NCBI RefSeq assembly: GCF_947495995.1 | Contig: NZ_CANMAX010000002.1 | Coordinates: 62,001 to 126,000 of the forward strand | Reading direction: 5' to 3' | Length of the DNA stretch: 64,000 nucleotides | Origin: an uncultured Tenacibaculum sp. | GTDB taxonomy: Bacteria > Bacteroidota > Bacteroidia > Flavobacteriales > Flavobacteriaceae | Shown: positions 34,946 through 44,699 of the stretch, in pieces | How the letters are laid out: every line of letters starts with the position of its first letter | Numbering within the stretch: the stretch's first letter is position 1 | The notes under the pieces: model-generated | Database searches by the model: none | Told to the model about the DNA's origin: nothing | What the model saw: only the letters and a program-made list of their open reading frames with translations | Made by a program: the position numbers and the translations under genes

Positions 34946-35788
34946 ATGAAACTATTTAAAATTTTAACCATTAGTCAATTATTATTAGGAACATTAGCAT
35001 TTGGTCAGCAAATCGATTTTGAAGCTGATAAAAAAGAGATAGAAAGTAAAGTACAGAAAATACAAGTATTAAACTTTGGTACATTTCATATGGGAGAAAC
35101 TTCTGATGAAAATAAAACTGAGTTTGATGAGAATGATAAAAAAAATCAAAAGGCGGTTCATAAAATTGCTGAGATGTTAGCAAAGTTTAAACCAACTGTT
35201 ATTCTTGTAGAAACTAGACCAGAGAACGATGAAAAATTACAATCGTTATACAAACAATATGTTAAGAATCCTGATATGAAGTTTAAAAACCCTAATGAAG
35301 TAGAATTATTAGCTTATGAATTAGGAAGACTATCTGGAACAAAGAGAATTTATGGAATTGATCATAAAATGAGTTACAACTATAAAATTGGTGCAGAGAT
35401 AAATAATGAGATCGATAAAGAAATGTTGTATAAATATTATCAAAATCCGATTCCTTATCATACAAGCATTAAAGTAGATAGAGATAATTTGAGTTTACTA
35501 AATCAGTTAAAACTTTCTAATCACGATTTATATTTAGATTTCTTAATTACTGTGAATGCAGATATGTTAACACATGCAGGAACAAAAAATGGTTTTGAAG
35601 GAGCCGATGAAGCTGCAAAATATTACCAAAGAAACTTAAGAATGTATTCTAATTTAAACAGAATTAAGTTAACAAAAGAAGACAGAGTTTTTATCTTAAT
35701 GGGAGCAAGTCACACTGCATTTTTTAGAGATTTTATGAGTAGAAGTCCGAAATACAAAATGGTTAACACATTTGAGTATTTAAAGTAA
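34946..35788 (+). CDS. DUF5694-like secreted protein, second of a tandem pair
   Basis: A 280-residue paralogue of the previous protein with the same signal peptide type (about 1-20, ending FGQ), the same opening strand QVLNFGTFHMGET (about 40-52) and the same pattern TVILVETRPENDEKLQSLY (about 79-97) and the end motif MGASHTAFF. Same layout but only moderately alike, so an old duplication. Located between the first copy and a strong bidirectional terminator. Function unknown. Confidence 0.75.
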   Translation: MKLFKILTISQLLLGTLAFGQQIDFEADKKEIESKVQKIQVLNFGTFHMGETSDENKTEFDENDKKNQKAVHKIAEMLAKFKPTVILVETRPENDEKLQSLYKQYVKNPDMKFKNPNEVELLAYELGRLSGTKRIYGIDHKMSYNYKIGAEINNEIDKEMLYKYYQNPIPYHTSIKVDRDNLSLLNQLKLSNHDLYLDFLITVNADMLTHAGTKNGFEGADEAAKYYQRNLRMYSNLNRIKLTKEDRVFILMGASHTAFFRDFMSRSPKYKMVNTFEYLK

Positions 35789-35830
35789 ATTGATAAATTT
35801 AATCTATCTGTGTTTAGATTATATAAAAAG

Positions 35831-35857
35831 AAAACCTCGCTTTACAGCGAGGTTTTT
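35831..35857. terminator. Bidirectional terminator between convergent genes
   Basis: AAAACCTCGCT / AGCGAGGTTTT with a four-base loop; A and T runs on the two sides serve transcripts from both directions. Confidence 0.9.
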
Positions 35858-35886
35858 TATATAGTAGTCAGTCGTTTTAAACTTTG

Positions 35887-36261
35887 TTATAGATTAGGAA
35901 TTACTAATTCTTGTCCTGGGTGAATTAAATCAGCAGACTTTAAGATATTAGTATTCGCTTCAAAAATCTCTTTGTATTTCATTGCATCTCCATAATAATG
36001 CTTAGCAATTTTACCTAGAGTTTCTCCACTTTGTACAGTGTGATTAGCATATACAGAAGTATCTTCTACAGAAATATCAGCAACAATATCAGAAGGTGAT
36101 TCACCACCAGCCTTTTTAATTTCATCCCAAATAAGGTTCTTTTCGTATTGATTTTTTGCTGTACCAGAAATGTGTAAGACACCGTTTTCTTCTTTAACAT
36201 CTCCGTTTTTAATTTCTAATTGTTCTCCTAAGTTTAAAACACTTTGATATTTTGCTTTCAT
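35887..36261 (-). CDS. BON-LysM domain protein (Kbp/YgaU-like)
   Basis: A 124-residue cytoplasmic-type protein. Residues of about 1-70 resemble a BON domain (LEIKNGDVKEENGVLHISGTA) and 73-122 a LysM domain (HTVQSGETLGKIAKHYYGD, ending GQELVIPN). E. coli Kbp (YgaU) has this same BON-plus-LysM order and binds potassium; whether this homologue does is unknown. The start at 36261 was chosen because an in-frame start 15 codons upstream would lie in a terminator hairpin. Confidence 0.8.
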   Translation of the reverse strand: MKAKYQSVLNLGEQLEIKNGDVKEENGVLHISGTAKNQYEKNLIWDEIKKAGGESPSDIVADISVEDTSVYANHTVQSGETLGKIAKHYYGDAMKYKEIFEANTNILKSADLIHPGQELVIPNL

Positions 36262-36290
36262 CTTGATAAATTTTATTTGTCTTAAATATA

Positions 36291-36317
36291 AAAAAAAACC
36301 TTGCAAAAATGCAAGGT
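36291..36317 (-). terminator. Terminator after lpdA (reverse strand)
   Basis: ACCTTGCA / TGCAAGGT with a four-base loop; the T run of the reverse transcript is the A run at 36291-36298. Confidence 0.85.
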
Positions 36318-36347
36318 CTTTTTATATCAAATTGTTATAAAATCTTT

Positions 36348-37736
36348 TTATAAGTGAATTACCTCGTCATAAGCATCAGCAACAGCTTCCATAACAGCCT
36401 CACTCATTGTTGGGTGAGGGTGAATAGCTTTTAATACTTCATGACCGGTAGTTTCTAATTTTCTACCTAAAACAGCTTCAGCAATCATATCAGTTACACC
36501 AGCACCAATCATATGACAACCTAACCACTCTCCGTATTTAGCATCGAAGATTACTTTTACGAAACCTTCTGGAGTTCCAGCAGCTTTCGCTTTACCAGAA
36601 GCAGAGAATGGGAATTTACCAACTTTAATATCGTAACCTTGTTCTTTAGCTTTTTCTTCAGTTAAACCAACAGAAGCGATTTCTGGAGTTGCATATGTAC
36701 ATCCAGGAATGTTTCCGTAATCGATAGTTTCTGTGTGTAAACCTGCGATTTTTTCAACACAAGTAATTCCTTCAGCAGAAGCAACGTGTGCTAAAGCCGG
36801 ACCAGGAGTTACATCTCCAATAGCGTAATAACCAGGAATATTAGTTTGGTACCAATCGTTTACTAAGATTTTATCTCTATCAGTAACAATTCCTACATCT
36901 TCTAATCCGATGTTTTCAATGTTTGTTTTAATACCAACAGCAGATAAAACGATATCAGCTTCTAAAACTTGCTCTCCTTTTTTAGTTTTTACTGTAGCTT
37001 TTACTCCATCACCAGAAGTATCAACAGATTCAACAGAAGAGTTAGTCATTACTTTAATTCCAGCTTTTTTGAAAGAACGTTCCATTTGTTTAGAAACATC
37101 TTTATCTTCAACAGGAACAATATTTGGCATATATTCTACAATAGTTACTTCTGTACCCATTGCATTGTAAAAGTGAGCAAACTCAACTCCAATAGCACCA
37201 GAACCAACAACAATCATAGATTTTGGTTGTTGAGGTAATGTCATTGCCTCTCTATATCCAATTACTTTTTTACCGTCTTGAGGCAAACTTGGTAATTGAC
37301 GAGAGCGAGCTCCAGTTGCAATTACAATATGATCTGCGGAGTATTCAGTTACAGTTCCGTCTTCAGCAGTAACATCTACTTTCTTACCAGTTTTAATTTT
37401 TCCAAAGCCGTTAATTACATCGATTTTGTTTTTCTTCATTAAGAACTGAACACCTTTACTCATTCCGTCAGCAACACCACGACTTCTTTTAATTACAGCA
37501 TCAAAATCTTTGTCAATAGCTTCAGCCTTTAAACCGTATTCGTCAACATGTTTTAAGTAATCGTATACCTGAGCCGATTTTAATAAAGCTTTGGTAGGAA
37601 TACATCCCCAGTTTAAACAAATACCACCTAAACTTTCCTTTTCAACCACAGCGGTTTTAAAACCTAATTGAGAAGCTCTAATGGCAGTTACATAACCTCC
37701 AGGACCAGATCCAATTACTATGATATCATATTTCAT
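36348..37736 (-). CDS. lpdA: Dihydrolipoyl dehydrogenase (E3)
   Basis: A 462-residue flavoprotein that reoxidises lipoamide in pyruvate, 2-oxoglutarate or glycine-cleavage complexes. GSGPGG (9-14) binds FAD; the redox disulfide is Cys40/Cys45 in GGICLNWGCIPTK; the NAD domain has VGSGAIGVEF (about 177-186); the C-terminal HPHPTMSE (about 441-448) gives the His-Glu catalytic pair. Length and motifs are fully those of an E3. A separate terminator follows. The gene downstream in this strand is the BON-LysM gene. Confidence 0.97.
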   Translation of the reverse strand: MKYDIIVIGSGPGGYVTAIRASQLGFKTAVVEKESLGGICLNWGCIPTKALLKSAQVYDYLKHVDEYGLKAEAIDKDFDAVIKRSRGVADGMSKGVQFLMKKNKIDVINGFGKIKTGKKVDVTAEDGTVTEYSADHIVIATGARSRQLPSLPQDGKKVIGYREAMTLPQQPKSMIVVGSGAIGVEFAHFYNAMGTEVTIVEYMPNIVPVEDKDVSKQMERSFKKAGIKVMTNSSVESVDTSGDGVKATVKTKKGEQVLEADIVLSAVGIKTNIENIGLEDVGIVTDRDKILVNDWYQTNIPGYYAIGDVTPGPALAHVASAEGITCVEKIAGLHTETIDYGNIPGCTYATPEIASVGLTEEKAKEQGYDIKVGKFPFSASGKAKAAGTPEGFVKVIFDAKYGEWLGCHMIGAGVTDMIAEAVLGRKLETTGHEVLKAIHPHPTMSEAVMEAVADAYDEVIHL

Positions 37737-37771
37737 AATTCGTGTTTTATCTATTAGTTGTTTATTTATAA

Positions 37772-38359
37772 TTAAGGATTAAAAACAAGGTCTTTAATTC
37801 CGAATTTCTTACTTGTAACACCCAATAATGCGTTTACAGCATAGTGGATGATAATTAATGCAATTACAGCTGCTAAAGGTACGCCGAAAATTTTATAAGG
37901 CATATCGTAACTCCATGTTCCTAAATTGATGGTGATAATTTCACCAAGAGTAGGGAAGATGGCAACCATAAAAAGCACTAACCATTTTTTTATTTTTGAT
38001 GATATATGTGAAGCTTTTTTATTGATTTCCAATTCTGTTTGATACATTAAAATAAAAGCTGCTCCCCATGCAAAAAACACCCATTTGGGTATTTCTGTAG
38101 CTACATCGTGATATTCCCAATATTGATATTTTGTGCCAAAATATTCACAAGTATATCCGATAATAGCAGTTAATAGAAAACCAAAAACTAGGTTACTATT
38201 AAATGTTTTGTTTCTTATGTTTTTTACGAATGAGTGTGTAATTTTTAAAATTAAAAGTATGGCTAAAATAAGATCATACTGATGGAAAAAACCAATAAGT
38301 AATCCACCAAGTATAAGCTTTAGCATACTTTTTAAAATTATTTTAGTTACAACGTTCAT
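37772..38359 (-). CDS. Small multi-pass membrane protein of unknown function
   Basis: A 195-residue protein with about five to six hydrophobic segments. The central motif EYFGTKYQYWEYHDVATEIP and later LGEIITINLGTWSYDMP, GVPLA are polar clusters in loops, and such W-Y and G-V-P clusters appear in some membrane enzymes of the carotenoid family, but the resemblance is weak and I do not assign it. It lies 9 bases after argS on the same strand, so it may be transcribed with it. Confidence 0.7.
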   Translation of the reverse strand: MNVVTKIILKSMLKLILGGLLIGFFHQYDLILAILLILKITHSFVKNIRNKTFNSNLVFGFLLTAIIGYTCEYFGTKYQYWEYHDVATEIPKWVFFAWGAAFILMYQTELEINKKASHISSKIKKWLVLFMVAIFPTLGEIITINLGTWSYDMPYKIFGVPLAAVIALIIIHYAVNALLGVTSKKFGIKDLVFNP

Positions 38360-38368
38360 TCGTTAGAA

Positions 38369-40141
38369 TTACATTCTTTCAGGAACATCGATACCTAATA
38401 AACGGAATGCAGAGGCAATAGTATCTGCAACTTTCTTAGATAACTGTACTCTAAAAATCTTTTTATCTTCATTTTCTTCTCCAAGAATAGAAACATTTTG
38501 ATAGAAAGAATTGAACTCTTTAACTAAGTCATATGTGTAATTAGCAATTACTGCAGGAGAATAATTCTTCGCTGCTTGCTGAATTACTTCTGGATATAAC
38601 TCTAATTGTTTGATTAATTCCTTTTCTTTCTCGTGTAAATCAATTCCTGAGACAGTTTTAGAATGATCAAAATCTGCTTTTCTTAAGATAGATTGGATTC
38701 TAGCAAAAGTATACTGTACAAACGGACCTGTATTTCCTTGGAAATCTACAGAAGCTTGTGGATCGAATAAAATTCGCTTTTTAGGATCTACTTTTAATAT
38801 GAAATATTTTAAAGCTCCTAATCCGATAATTTTATATAGCGATTCTTTTTCTTCGTTTGAGTATCCTTCTAATTTTCCTAATTCTTGAGAAATATCACGA
38901 GCTGTGTTCGTCATTTCATTCATTAAATCATCAGCATCAACAACAGTTCCTTCACGAGATTTCATTTTTCCAGATGGTAAATCAACCATTCCGTAACTTA
39001 AGTGATATAATTGATCTGCCCAGTTATAGCCTAATTTCTTTAAGATTAAGAACAGTACTTTAAAGTGGTAATCTTGTTCGTTACCAACCGTATAAACCAT
39101 TCCGTTTAAATCTGTGAAATCTTTAGCACGCTGAATTGCAGTTCCAATATCTTGAGTCATGTATACTGCAGTTCCATCAGAACGCAATACCAATTTCTCA
39201 TCTAAACCATCTTCAGTTAAATCACACCAAACAGAACCGTCTTCTTTTTTAAAGAACACTCCATCTTTCAATCCCTGTTCTATAACATCTTTTCCTAATA
39301 AATACGTATCACTTTCGTAATATAATTTATCAAAATCGACACCAATGTTTTTGTATGTTACATCAAAACCTTCATATACCCAACCGTTCATTGTTTTCCA
39401 AAGTGCAACAGTTTCTTCATCACCAGATTCCCATTTACGTAACATTTCTTGAGCTTCTAAGAAAATAGGCGCTTGTTTTTTAGCGTCATCTTCACTCATG
39501 CCATTAGCAACTAAGTCACTAATTTCTTTTTTATATTCTTGATCGAACTTTACGTAGTAGTTTCCAACTAACTTATCACCTTTTAAACCTGTTGATACTG
39601 GAGTTTCACCATTACCAAAACGTTTCCAAGCTAACATCGATTTACAAATATGAATTCCTCTATCGTTAATAATTTGAGTTTTGTAAACTTTATGTCCGGC
39701 AGCTTTTAAGATTTCAGAAACAGAATATCCTAACAATACGTTACGAACGTGACCTAAGTGTAAAGGTTTATTAGTGTTTGGTGAAGAATATTCAACCATT
39801 CTAGCATCTGTACTAGAAGTTACAAAGCCATACCTTTCGTTAGTAGCAATTTCGTTAAAGAAATTGATGTAAAAACTATCATCAATAACTAAGTTTAAAA
39901 ATCCTTTTACAACATTAAAACTAGATACTTCTTGTACGTTTTCTACCAAGTAATTACCTAAGTCGTTTCCAATTTGAACCGGATTTCCTTTTTTGTATCG
40001 TAATAAAGGGAAAACTACTACAGTTATATCTCCTTCAAAATCTTTTCGGGTTGCTTGAAATTCAACAGATGGAATTTCAGTTTCGTATAATTTTTCAAAC
40101 CCTTCTTTAACCTTCGCTTCTAGTAACGATTGTATGCTCAT
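38369..40141 (-). CDS. argS: Arginyl-tRNA synthetase
   Basis: Charges tRNA-Arg with arginine. The 590-residue class I synthetase has the HIGH-equivalent motif HLGHVRN (about 126-132), the GKMKSREGT motif corresponding to KMSKS, and the C-terminal DALR-type anticodon-binding domain. I chose the ATG at 40141, which starts MSIQSLLEAK; an upstream in-frame ATG would add 11 residues unlike the family. A -7 element (40172-40179) lies 31 bases upstream. Confidence 0.96.
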   Translation of the reverse strand: MSIQSLLEAKVKEGFEKLYETEIPSVEFQATRKDFEGDITVVVFPLLRYKKGNPVQIGNDLGNYLVENVQEVSSFNVVKGFLNLVIDDSFYINFFNEIATNERYGFVTSSTDARMVEYSSPNTNKPLHLGHVRNVLLGYSVSEILKAAGHKVYKTQIINDRGIHICKSMLAWKRFGNGETPVSTGLKGDKLVGNYYVKFDQEYKKEISDLVANGMSEDDAKKQAPIFLEAQEMLRKWESGDEETVALWKTMNGWVYEGFDVTYKNIGVDFDKLYYESDTYLLGKDVIEQGLKDGVFFKKEDGSVWCDLTEDGLDEKLVLRSDGTAVYMTQDIGTAIQRAKDFTDLNGMVYTVGNEQDYHFKVLFLILKKLGYNWADQLYHLSYGMVDLPSGKMKSREGTVVDADDLMNEMTNTARDISQELGKLEGYSNEEKESLYKIIGLGALKYFILKVDPKKRILFDPQASVDFQGNTGPFVQYTFARIQSILRKADFDHSKTVSGIDLHEKEKELIKQLELYPEVIQQAAKNYSPAVIANYTYDLVKEFNSFYQNVSILGEENEDKKIFRVQLSKKVADTIASAFRLLGIDVPERM

Positions 40142-40171
40142 TAGTTGACTTATTTCTTTTAAATCGAGTAG

Positions 40172-40179
40172 CAAAATTA
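40172..40179 (-). promoter_or_regulatory. -7 promoter element (TAATTTTG) of argS
   Basis: TAATTTTG on the reverse strand fits TAnnTTTG; the ATG is about 30 bases downstream. It lies back to back with the ykgJ-type promoter. Confidence 0.5.
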
Positions 40180-40198
40180 CATAATTTTATTGGTTTAT

Positions 40199-40232
40199 TT
40201 GGCTCATTTCTGGTCATATTACTGTAGTTTTG
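40199..40232 (+). promoter_or_regulatory. Promoter of the YkgJ-type gene
   Basis: TTG at 40199-40201, a 23-base spacer and TAGTTTTG at 40225-40232. The start codon at 40237 is four bases beyond, so the mRNA is predicted to be leaderless. Confidence 0.55.
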
Positions 40233-40236
40233 CAAT

Positions 40237-40737
40237 ATGGATAAAGACCTTGAAAATCTTAGAGAATTAGCCCAAGAAAAGCTACAAGAGAATAAAAAAT
40301 ACTTTCAGAAACTAAAAAAGCGTACTCCTAAACGTCTAGATTTAGTTGTTCAAGAGATACATGAAGAAGAGTTTGAACGTACAGATTGTTTGAATTGTGG
40401 AAATTGTTGTAAAACTACAAGTCCGATGTTTACTTATAAAGACATTGAACGAATAGCGAAGCATTTAAAGATGAAAGTGGCTGATTTTGTTGCACAATAT
40501 TTACGTATTGATGAAGATGATTTTCATGTGTTACAAACTTCTCCTTGTCCGTTTTTAGATTTAAATGATAATTCTTGTTTTATTTACGATGTTCGCCCGA
40601 AAGCTTGTGCAGAATATCCTCATACCAATAGAAAAAAGTTCATCCAATTAGCAAATATTACCATAAAAAACACAGAAGTTTGTCCTGCTACATACAGAAT
40701 TTTAGAAGAGTTAAAGAAGAGGTTACCACAGTCTTAA
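40237..40737 (+). CDS. YkgJ-family cysteine-cluster protein
   Basis: A 166-residue soluble protein with a Cys cluster CLNCGNCC (about 51-58), CPFLDL (about 108-113), then CFIYDVRPKACAEYP (about 119-133): the CxxCxxCC plus CxxxxxPxxC layout of the YkgJ family, which is likely to bind zinc or an iron-sulfur cluster. Start chosen at the ATG just after the -7 element. Function unknown; it is transcribed away from argS. Confidence 0.85.
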   Translation: MDKDLENLRELAQEKLQENKKYFQKLKKRTPKRLDLVVQEIHEEEFERTDCLNCGNCCKTTSPMFTYKDIERIAKHLKMKVADFVAQYLRIDEDDFHVLQTSPCPFLDLNDNSCFIYDVRPKACAEYPHTNRKKFIQLANITIKNTEVCPATYRILEELKKRLPQS

Positions 40738-40774
40738 CTTTTTAGTTAGATATTACATGAATTTTATAAATGCT

Positions 40775-43702
40775 ATGAAAATTAAAAAAATACTTTTTTT
40801 ACTATTACTTGTACATGCTATTTTCTTAGAGGCTCAAGGATATTCTGTTTCAAAGTTTCAGAAAATAAATGAAGTTAATGGAGGTTTTACAGGAATGTTG
40901 GATATTGACGATTCTTGGGGAATATCAATTGACAATATTGGTGATTTAGATGGAAATGGTGTTAATGATATTGCAGTAGGTGCATTTGGTGATGACGATG
41001 GAGGTTCTAGTAGAGGAGCTGTTTGGGTTTTATTTCTAGATGCAGATAATCAAGTGATTTCTCATACTAAAATTAGTAACACTTCTGGAGGTTTTACAGG
41101 TGTTTTAGATAATGATGATAGATTTGGTGGAGCTGTATCTTATTTAGGAGACATAAATAATGACGGATTAATAGAATTAGCTGTTGGCGCAGATTATGAT
41201 GGTGATGGTGGATTTTGGCATGGTGCTGTTTGGATTTTAAGTCTTAATAATGATGGAACTGTTAATTCGCATAGGAAGATAAGTGATACGCAAGGTAATT
41301 TTCTTGGTTTTATTAATGGAGATGCAATTTTTGGAACTGATATAGAAAATATTGGTGATTTAGATGGTGACGGAATACAAGATTTAGCAGTTGGATCTAG
41401 GAGAGATGGAGATGGAGGATCGAGAAGAGGAGCAGTTTGGATTTTATTTATGAATGCTGATTTAACTGTAAAAGGTTTTCAAAAAATTAGTAGTACACAA
41501 GGTAATTTTTCTGGAACACTGCAATTTGAAGATTTCTTTGGAGGTTCTGTCGCTAACATTGGTGATTTAGATGGTGACGGAGTTACCGATATTGCAGTTG
41601 GAGCTTACAGAGATGATGATCTATCAACAAACTCAGGAAGTTTTTATATTCTTTTTCTAAATACAGATGGAACAGTAAAAAATCACACAAAGATTTCTAA
41701 TTTAAGTGGAGGTTTGTCTAATACAGTATCAGCAGATGCATTGTTTGGTGAGTCGATAGATGGAGTTACTGATATTGATAATGATGGGAAAATAGAAATA
41801 ATAGTTGGTGCATTGCGCGAACGAAATAATGTTTCATCTACTCAAACTGGTGGTTTTTATATTATAGAATTAAATAGAGATGGAACTGTCTCAGAAGATT
41901 TTTTATATACATATGGAGAAAATTGCTTCACAGGGAATTTAGAAGATGGAGATTTTTTCGGAGGTTCTGTATCTGTACTTAATAATACCTCTGGAAATAT
42001 TTCTTTTGCTGTGGGTGCATATAGAGATCGAGAAAATGGAGGAAGAAAAGGAGCGATTTGGATTTTAGAGTTGGGCGATAAAAAAGAATATAAAAGTTCT
42101 TTTGAAAATACTTCGCTATGTGGTTTAAATGACGGAAGTTTTACAATTTCTGAATTGTTAGCGAATACTAATTATAGTATATCTTATAGTTTAAATAGTG
42201 TAGTAACGACAATTCAACAGCAATCGAATTCACAAGGAGAAACTGAAATTACTGGACTATCAGCAGGTAAATATGAAAATATCGAAATAAGTCAAATAGG
42301 TTTTACTTGTATAAGTACTTTAGATCCTATTGAGATACATAATGCTGATTTTATTGCAGAATATAATAAAACTGATCCAACTTCGTGTGGTACTGCTGAT
42401 GGTGTTATTGAAATATCAAAACTAACTCCTAATGAAACTTATGTAGTTGATTATTATTTGAATAGTGTTTTAGTTCGTAATAACTATACAGCAAATTCTG
42501 CTGGAGAAGTATTTTTAACAGGATTATCATCAGGAAGATATGAGCGTATCATGATCATTGGTACAACCACACCTTGTTCAGATGGTTTGGGACTTATGGA
42601 ATTAACAACTACTGAATTAAATGCGACTGTAACTTCTTCGAATGAGTCCTTTTGTGGTTTAAACGATGGACAAATAGAAATCGCTAACTTAACACCAAAT
42701 ACTTTTTATGTAATTAATTACAGCTTTAATACTAATAATATTACAGTAGAAGAGCAATCGAATTCACAGGGAGAAATTGAGTTAATAGGTTTATCATCTG
42801 GTAATTATGAAAGCATAGAAGTGAATCAACGAGGTGCTAGTTGTTCTAAAATGTTAGGAAATGTTGAAATAGAACAAGCAAATTTTCAAATTGAATTTGA
42901 AAAAACAGATCCTACTTCATGTGCAGTATCAGATGGAACTATTTCAATATCAAGATTATTATCAAATACCTTATATAATATTTCTTATGTAAAAGACGGA
43001 GTGCGGGTTAATAACAATTACAGCTCAAATTCGGTAGGAGAAATTACACTTTCAGCATTAGAATCAGGTAGATATCAAAATATACAAATAACTGATATAG
43101 CTAATTCATGTACTGATGAAATAGTAGTTGTAGATTTAAATACCATATCTTTTTCTCCGTCTGTTTACGCAACAAATTCTTCATCTTGTAAAGTTAACGA
43201 TGGTTCAATTGTATTTTCTAATCTGTCTGCCAATCAGTTTTTTGAGGTGTCTTTTGAGTTTGAAGGAAATAATGAAAACTTAAGAATTCAGTCTGATAAT
43301 TTTGGAGAACTTCTAATTTCTAGTTTAAAGTCAGGGATCTACGAAAATGTATTTATTAGGGATGTTGATACAGGTTGTAATAAAACGTTACCAGATTTGA
43401 ATATAATCTGTGTTCCTGATGAAATAGAATGTTTTAAAACGAAGACCTTTTTTACACCAAATAATGATGGATATAACGACAGTTGGTCGTTAGAAATGCT
43501 TAATTCATGCGATTATATTGTTTATATCTATGATAGGTTTGGAAAAGAATTAGCTCGTTTAACTCCATCGTCACCTTCTTGGAACGGAATGTATAATGGT
43601 AAAAGATTACCTTCAAATGATTATTGGTATTTAGTAGAATACACCAATAATTTAGGAGAAACAAAATACTTTAGATCACATTTTGCACTAAGAAGAATTT
43701 AA
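40775..43702 (+). CDS. Large FG-GAP repeat surface protein with T9SS type B C-terminal domain
   Basis: A 975-residue secreted protein. The signal peptide is MKIKKILFLLLLVHAIFLEA; I chose the ATG at 40775 because the signal peptide begins there, though an in-frame ATG at 40757 is possible. Six FG-GAP-like repeats fill residues of about 20-440, with calcium-loop signatures such as DLDGDG and the recurring GAVWIL strand. Five related repeats of about 85 residues follow (about 445-880), each starting with a Cys and a D/N-DG motif. The C-terminal 95 residues (TFFTPNNDGYND to the final LRRI) are the gliding-motility-associated type B secretion domain. It probably is a surface adhesin or motility-related factor; the true ligand is unknown. 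Confidence 0.88.
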   Translation: MKIKKILFLLLLVHAIFLEAQGYSVSKFQKINEVNGGFTGMLDIDDSWGISIDNIGDLDGNGVNDIAVGAFGDDDGGSSRGAVWVLFLDADNQVISHTKISNTSGGFTGVLDNDDRFGGAVSYLGDINNDGLIELAVGADYDGDGGFWHGAVWILSLNNDGTVNSHRKISDTQGNFLGFINGDAIFGTDIENIGDLDGDGIQDLAVGSRRDGDGGSRRGAVWILFMNADLTVKGFQKISSTQGNFSGTLQFEDFFGGSVANIGDLDGDGVTDIAVGAYRDDDLSTNSGSFYILFLNTDGTVKNHTKISNLSGGLSNTVSADALFGESIDGVTDIDNDGKIEIIVGALRERNNVSSTQTGGFYIIELNRDGTVSEDFLYTYGENCFTGNLEDGDFFGGSVSVLNNTSGNISFAVGAYRDRENGGRKGAIWILELGDKKEYKSSFENTSLCGLNDGSFTISELLANTNYSISYSLNSVVTTIQQQSNSQGETEITGLSAGKYENIEISQIGFTCISTLDPIEIHNADFIAEYNKTDPTSCGTADGVIEISKLTPNETYVVDYYLNSVLVRNNYTANSAGEVFLTGLSSGRYERIMIIGTTTPCSDGLGLMELTTTELNATVTSSNESFCGLNDGQIEIANLTPNTFYVINYSFNTNNITVEEQSNSQGEIELIGLSSGNYESIEVNQRGASCSKMLGNVEIEQANFQIEFEKTDPTSCAVSDGTISISRLLSNTLYNISYVKDGVRVNNNYSSNSVGEITLSALESGRYQNIQITDIANSCTDEIVVVDLNTISFSPSVYATNSSSCKVNDGSIVFSNLSANQFFEVSFEFEGNNENLRIQSDNFGELLISSLKSGIYENVFIRDVDTGCNKTLPDLNIICVPDEIECFKTKTFFTPNNDGYNDSWSLEMLNSCDYIVYIYDRFGKELARLTPSSPSWNGMYNGKRLPSNDYWYLVEYTNNLGETKYFRSHFALRRI

Positions 43703-43853
43703 TATTCTATTGATTTTACACTTGTAATTGTGTGTATATTGTAATTTTTAGTGAAGAAAATTACCAATTTCGTAGTTTTCTTAACAGAGGTATATTTTCC
43801 AACCTATTTTTTTTAGTAACATTGTTATCGTAAACAATTAAAGACTAGATAAT

Positions 43854-44690
43854 ATGGAGGTTATAAAAGAATATTTTGCAAATATGCCAACGTTACATAG
43901 AAGCGCATTGCTTGTTGGAGGTATTGCTTTTTTCTGGATTTTGGAGAGTGGATTACCGTTATTTAACTTTAAATACAACAAATGGAAACATGCTTTGCCA
44001 AATTTGTTTTTTACAGCAACAACAATCGTAATCAATTTTGTTTTAGCATTTTTATTATTAAAAACATCTTTTTGGGTAGAAAAAAATCAATTCGGATTAA
44101 TTAATTGGTTACCAGAAATGCCTCTGTGGGCTTATATAATAGTAGGAGTTCTTTTCTTAGATTTCTTTGGAGCTTATTTAGCGCATCGAGTAGAACATAA
44201 AGTTAAACCTTTATGGATGGTACATTTAGTGCATCATTCCGATCATAAGGTAGATACAACTACAGGTAACAGACATCATCCAATAGAAAGTGTTATCAGA
44301 TTCACATTTACGTTAATTGGAGTATTCTTTGTTGGAACACCTTTTTATATCATTATGTTATATCAATCGTTATCAGTAGTTTTTACACAACTTACGCATG
44401 CAAATGTAAAAATGCCACGAAAATTAGATAAAGCAATTAGTTACTTATTTGTTTCTCCAGATATGCATAAAGTTCATCATCATAATTTATTACCATATAC
44501 AGATTCTAATTATGGAAATATATTTTCTATTTGGGATAGATTATTAGGTACATATATGGAATTAGATAGAGATAAAATTGTGTATGGAGTCGATACTTTT
44601 CCTGATGAAGAAAAGAATTCTAATCTGGTTGAATTATTAAAGCAACCATTTCAAGGATATCGAAAACCGACAAACTTAGAAGAATTATAA
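43854..44690 (+). CDS. Sterol desaturase / fatty acid hydroxylase family protein
   Basis: A 278-residue integral membrane protein with the diiron His clusters of the family: HRVEH (about 110-114), HLVHHSDH (about 123-130) and HKVHHH (about 204-209), plus about four hydrophobic segments. Such enzymes hydroxylate or desaturate lipids using oxygen; the lipid substrate here is unknown. Stands as a single gene with its own terminator. Confidence 0.88.
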   Translation: MEVIKEYFANMPTLHRSALLVGGIAFFWILESGLPLFNFKYNKWKHALPNLFFTATTIVINFVLAFLLLKTSFWVEKNQFGLINWLPEMPLWAYIIVGVLFLDFFGAYLAHRVEHKVKPLWMVHLVHHSDHKVDTTTGNRHHPIESVIRFTFTLIGVFFVGTPFYIIMLYQSLSVVFTQLTHANVKMPRKLDKAISYLFVSPDMHKVHHHNLLPYTDSNYGNIFSIWDRLLGTYMELDRDKIVYGVDTFPDEEKNSNLVELLKQPFQGYRKPTNLEEL

Positions 44691-44699
44691 AAACAAAAA

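Noticed and set aside
36910..37238. Open frames on the plus strand inside lpdA
   Set aside because: They are shadows of the strongly coding lpdA frame.
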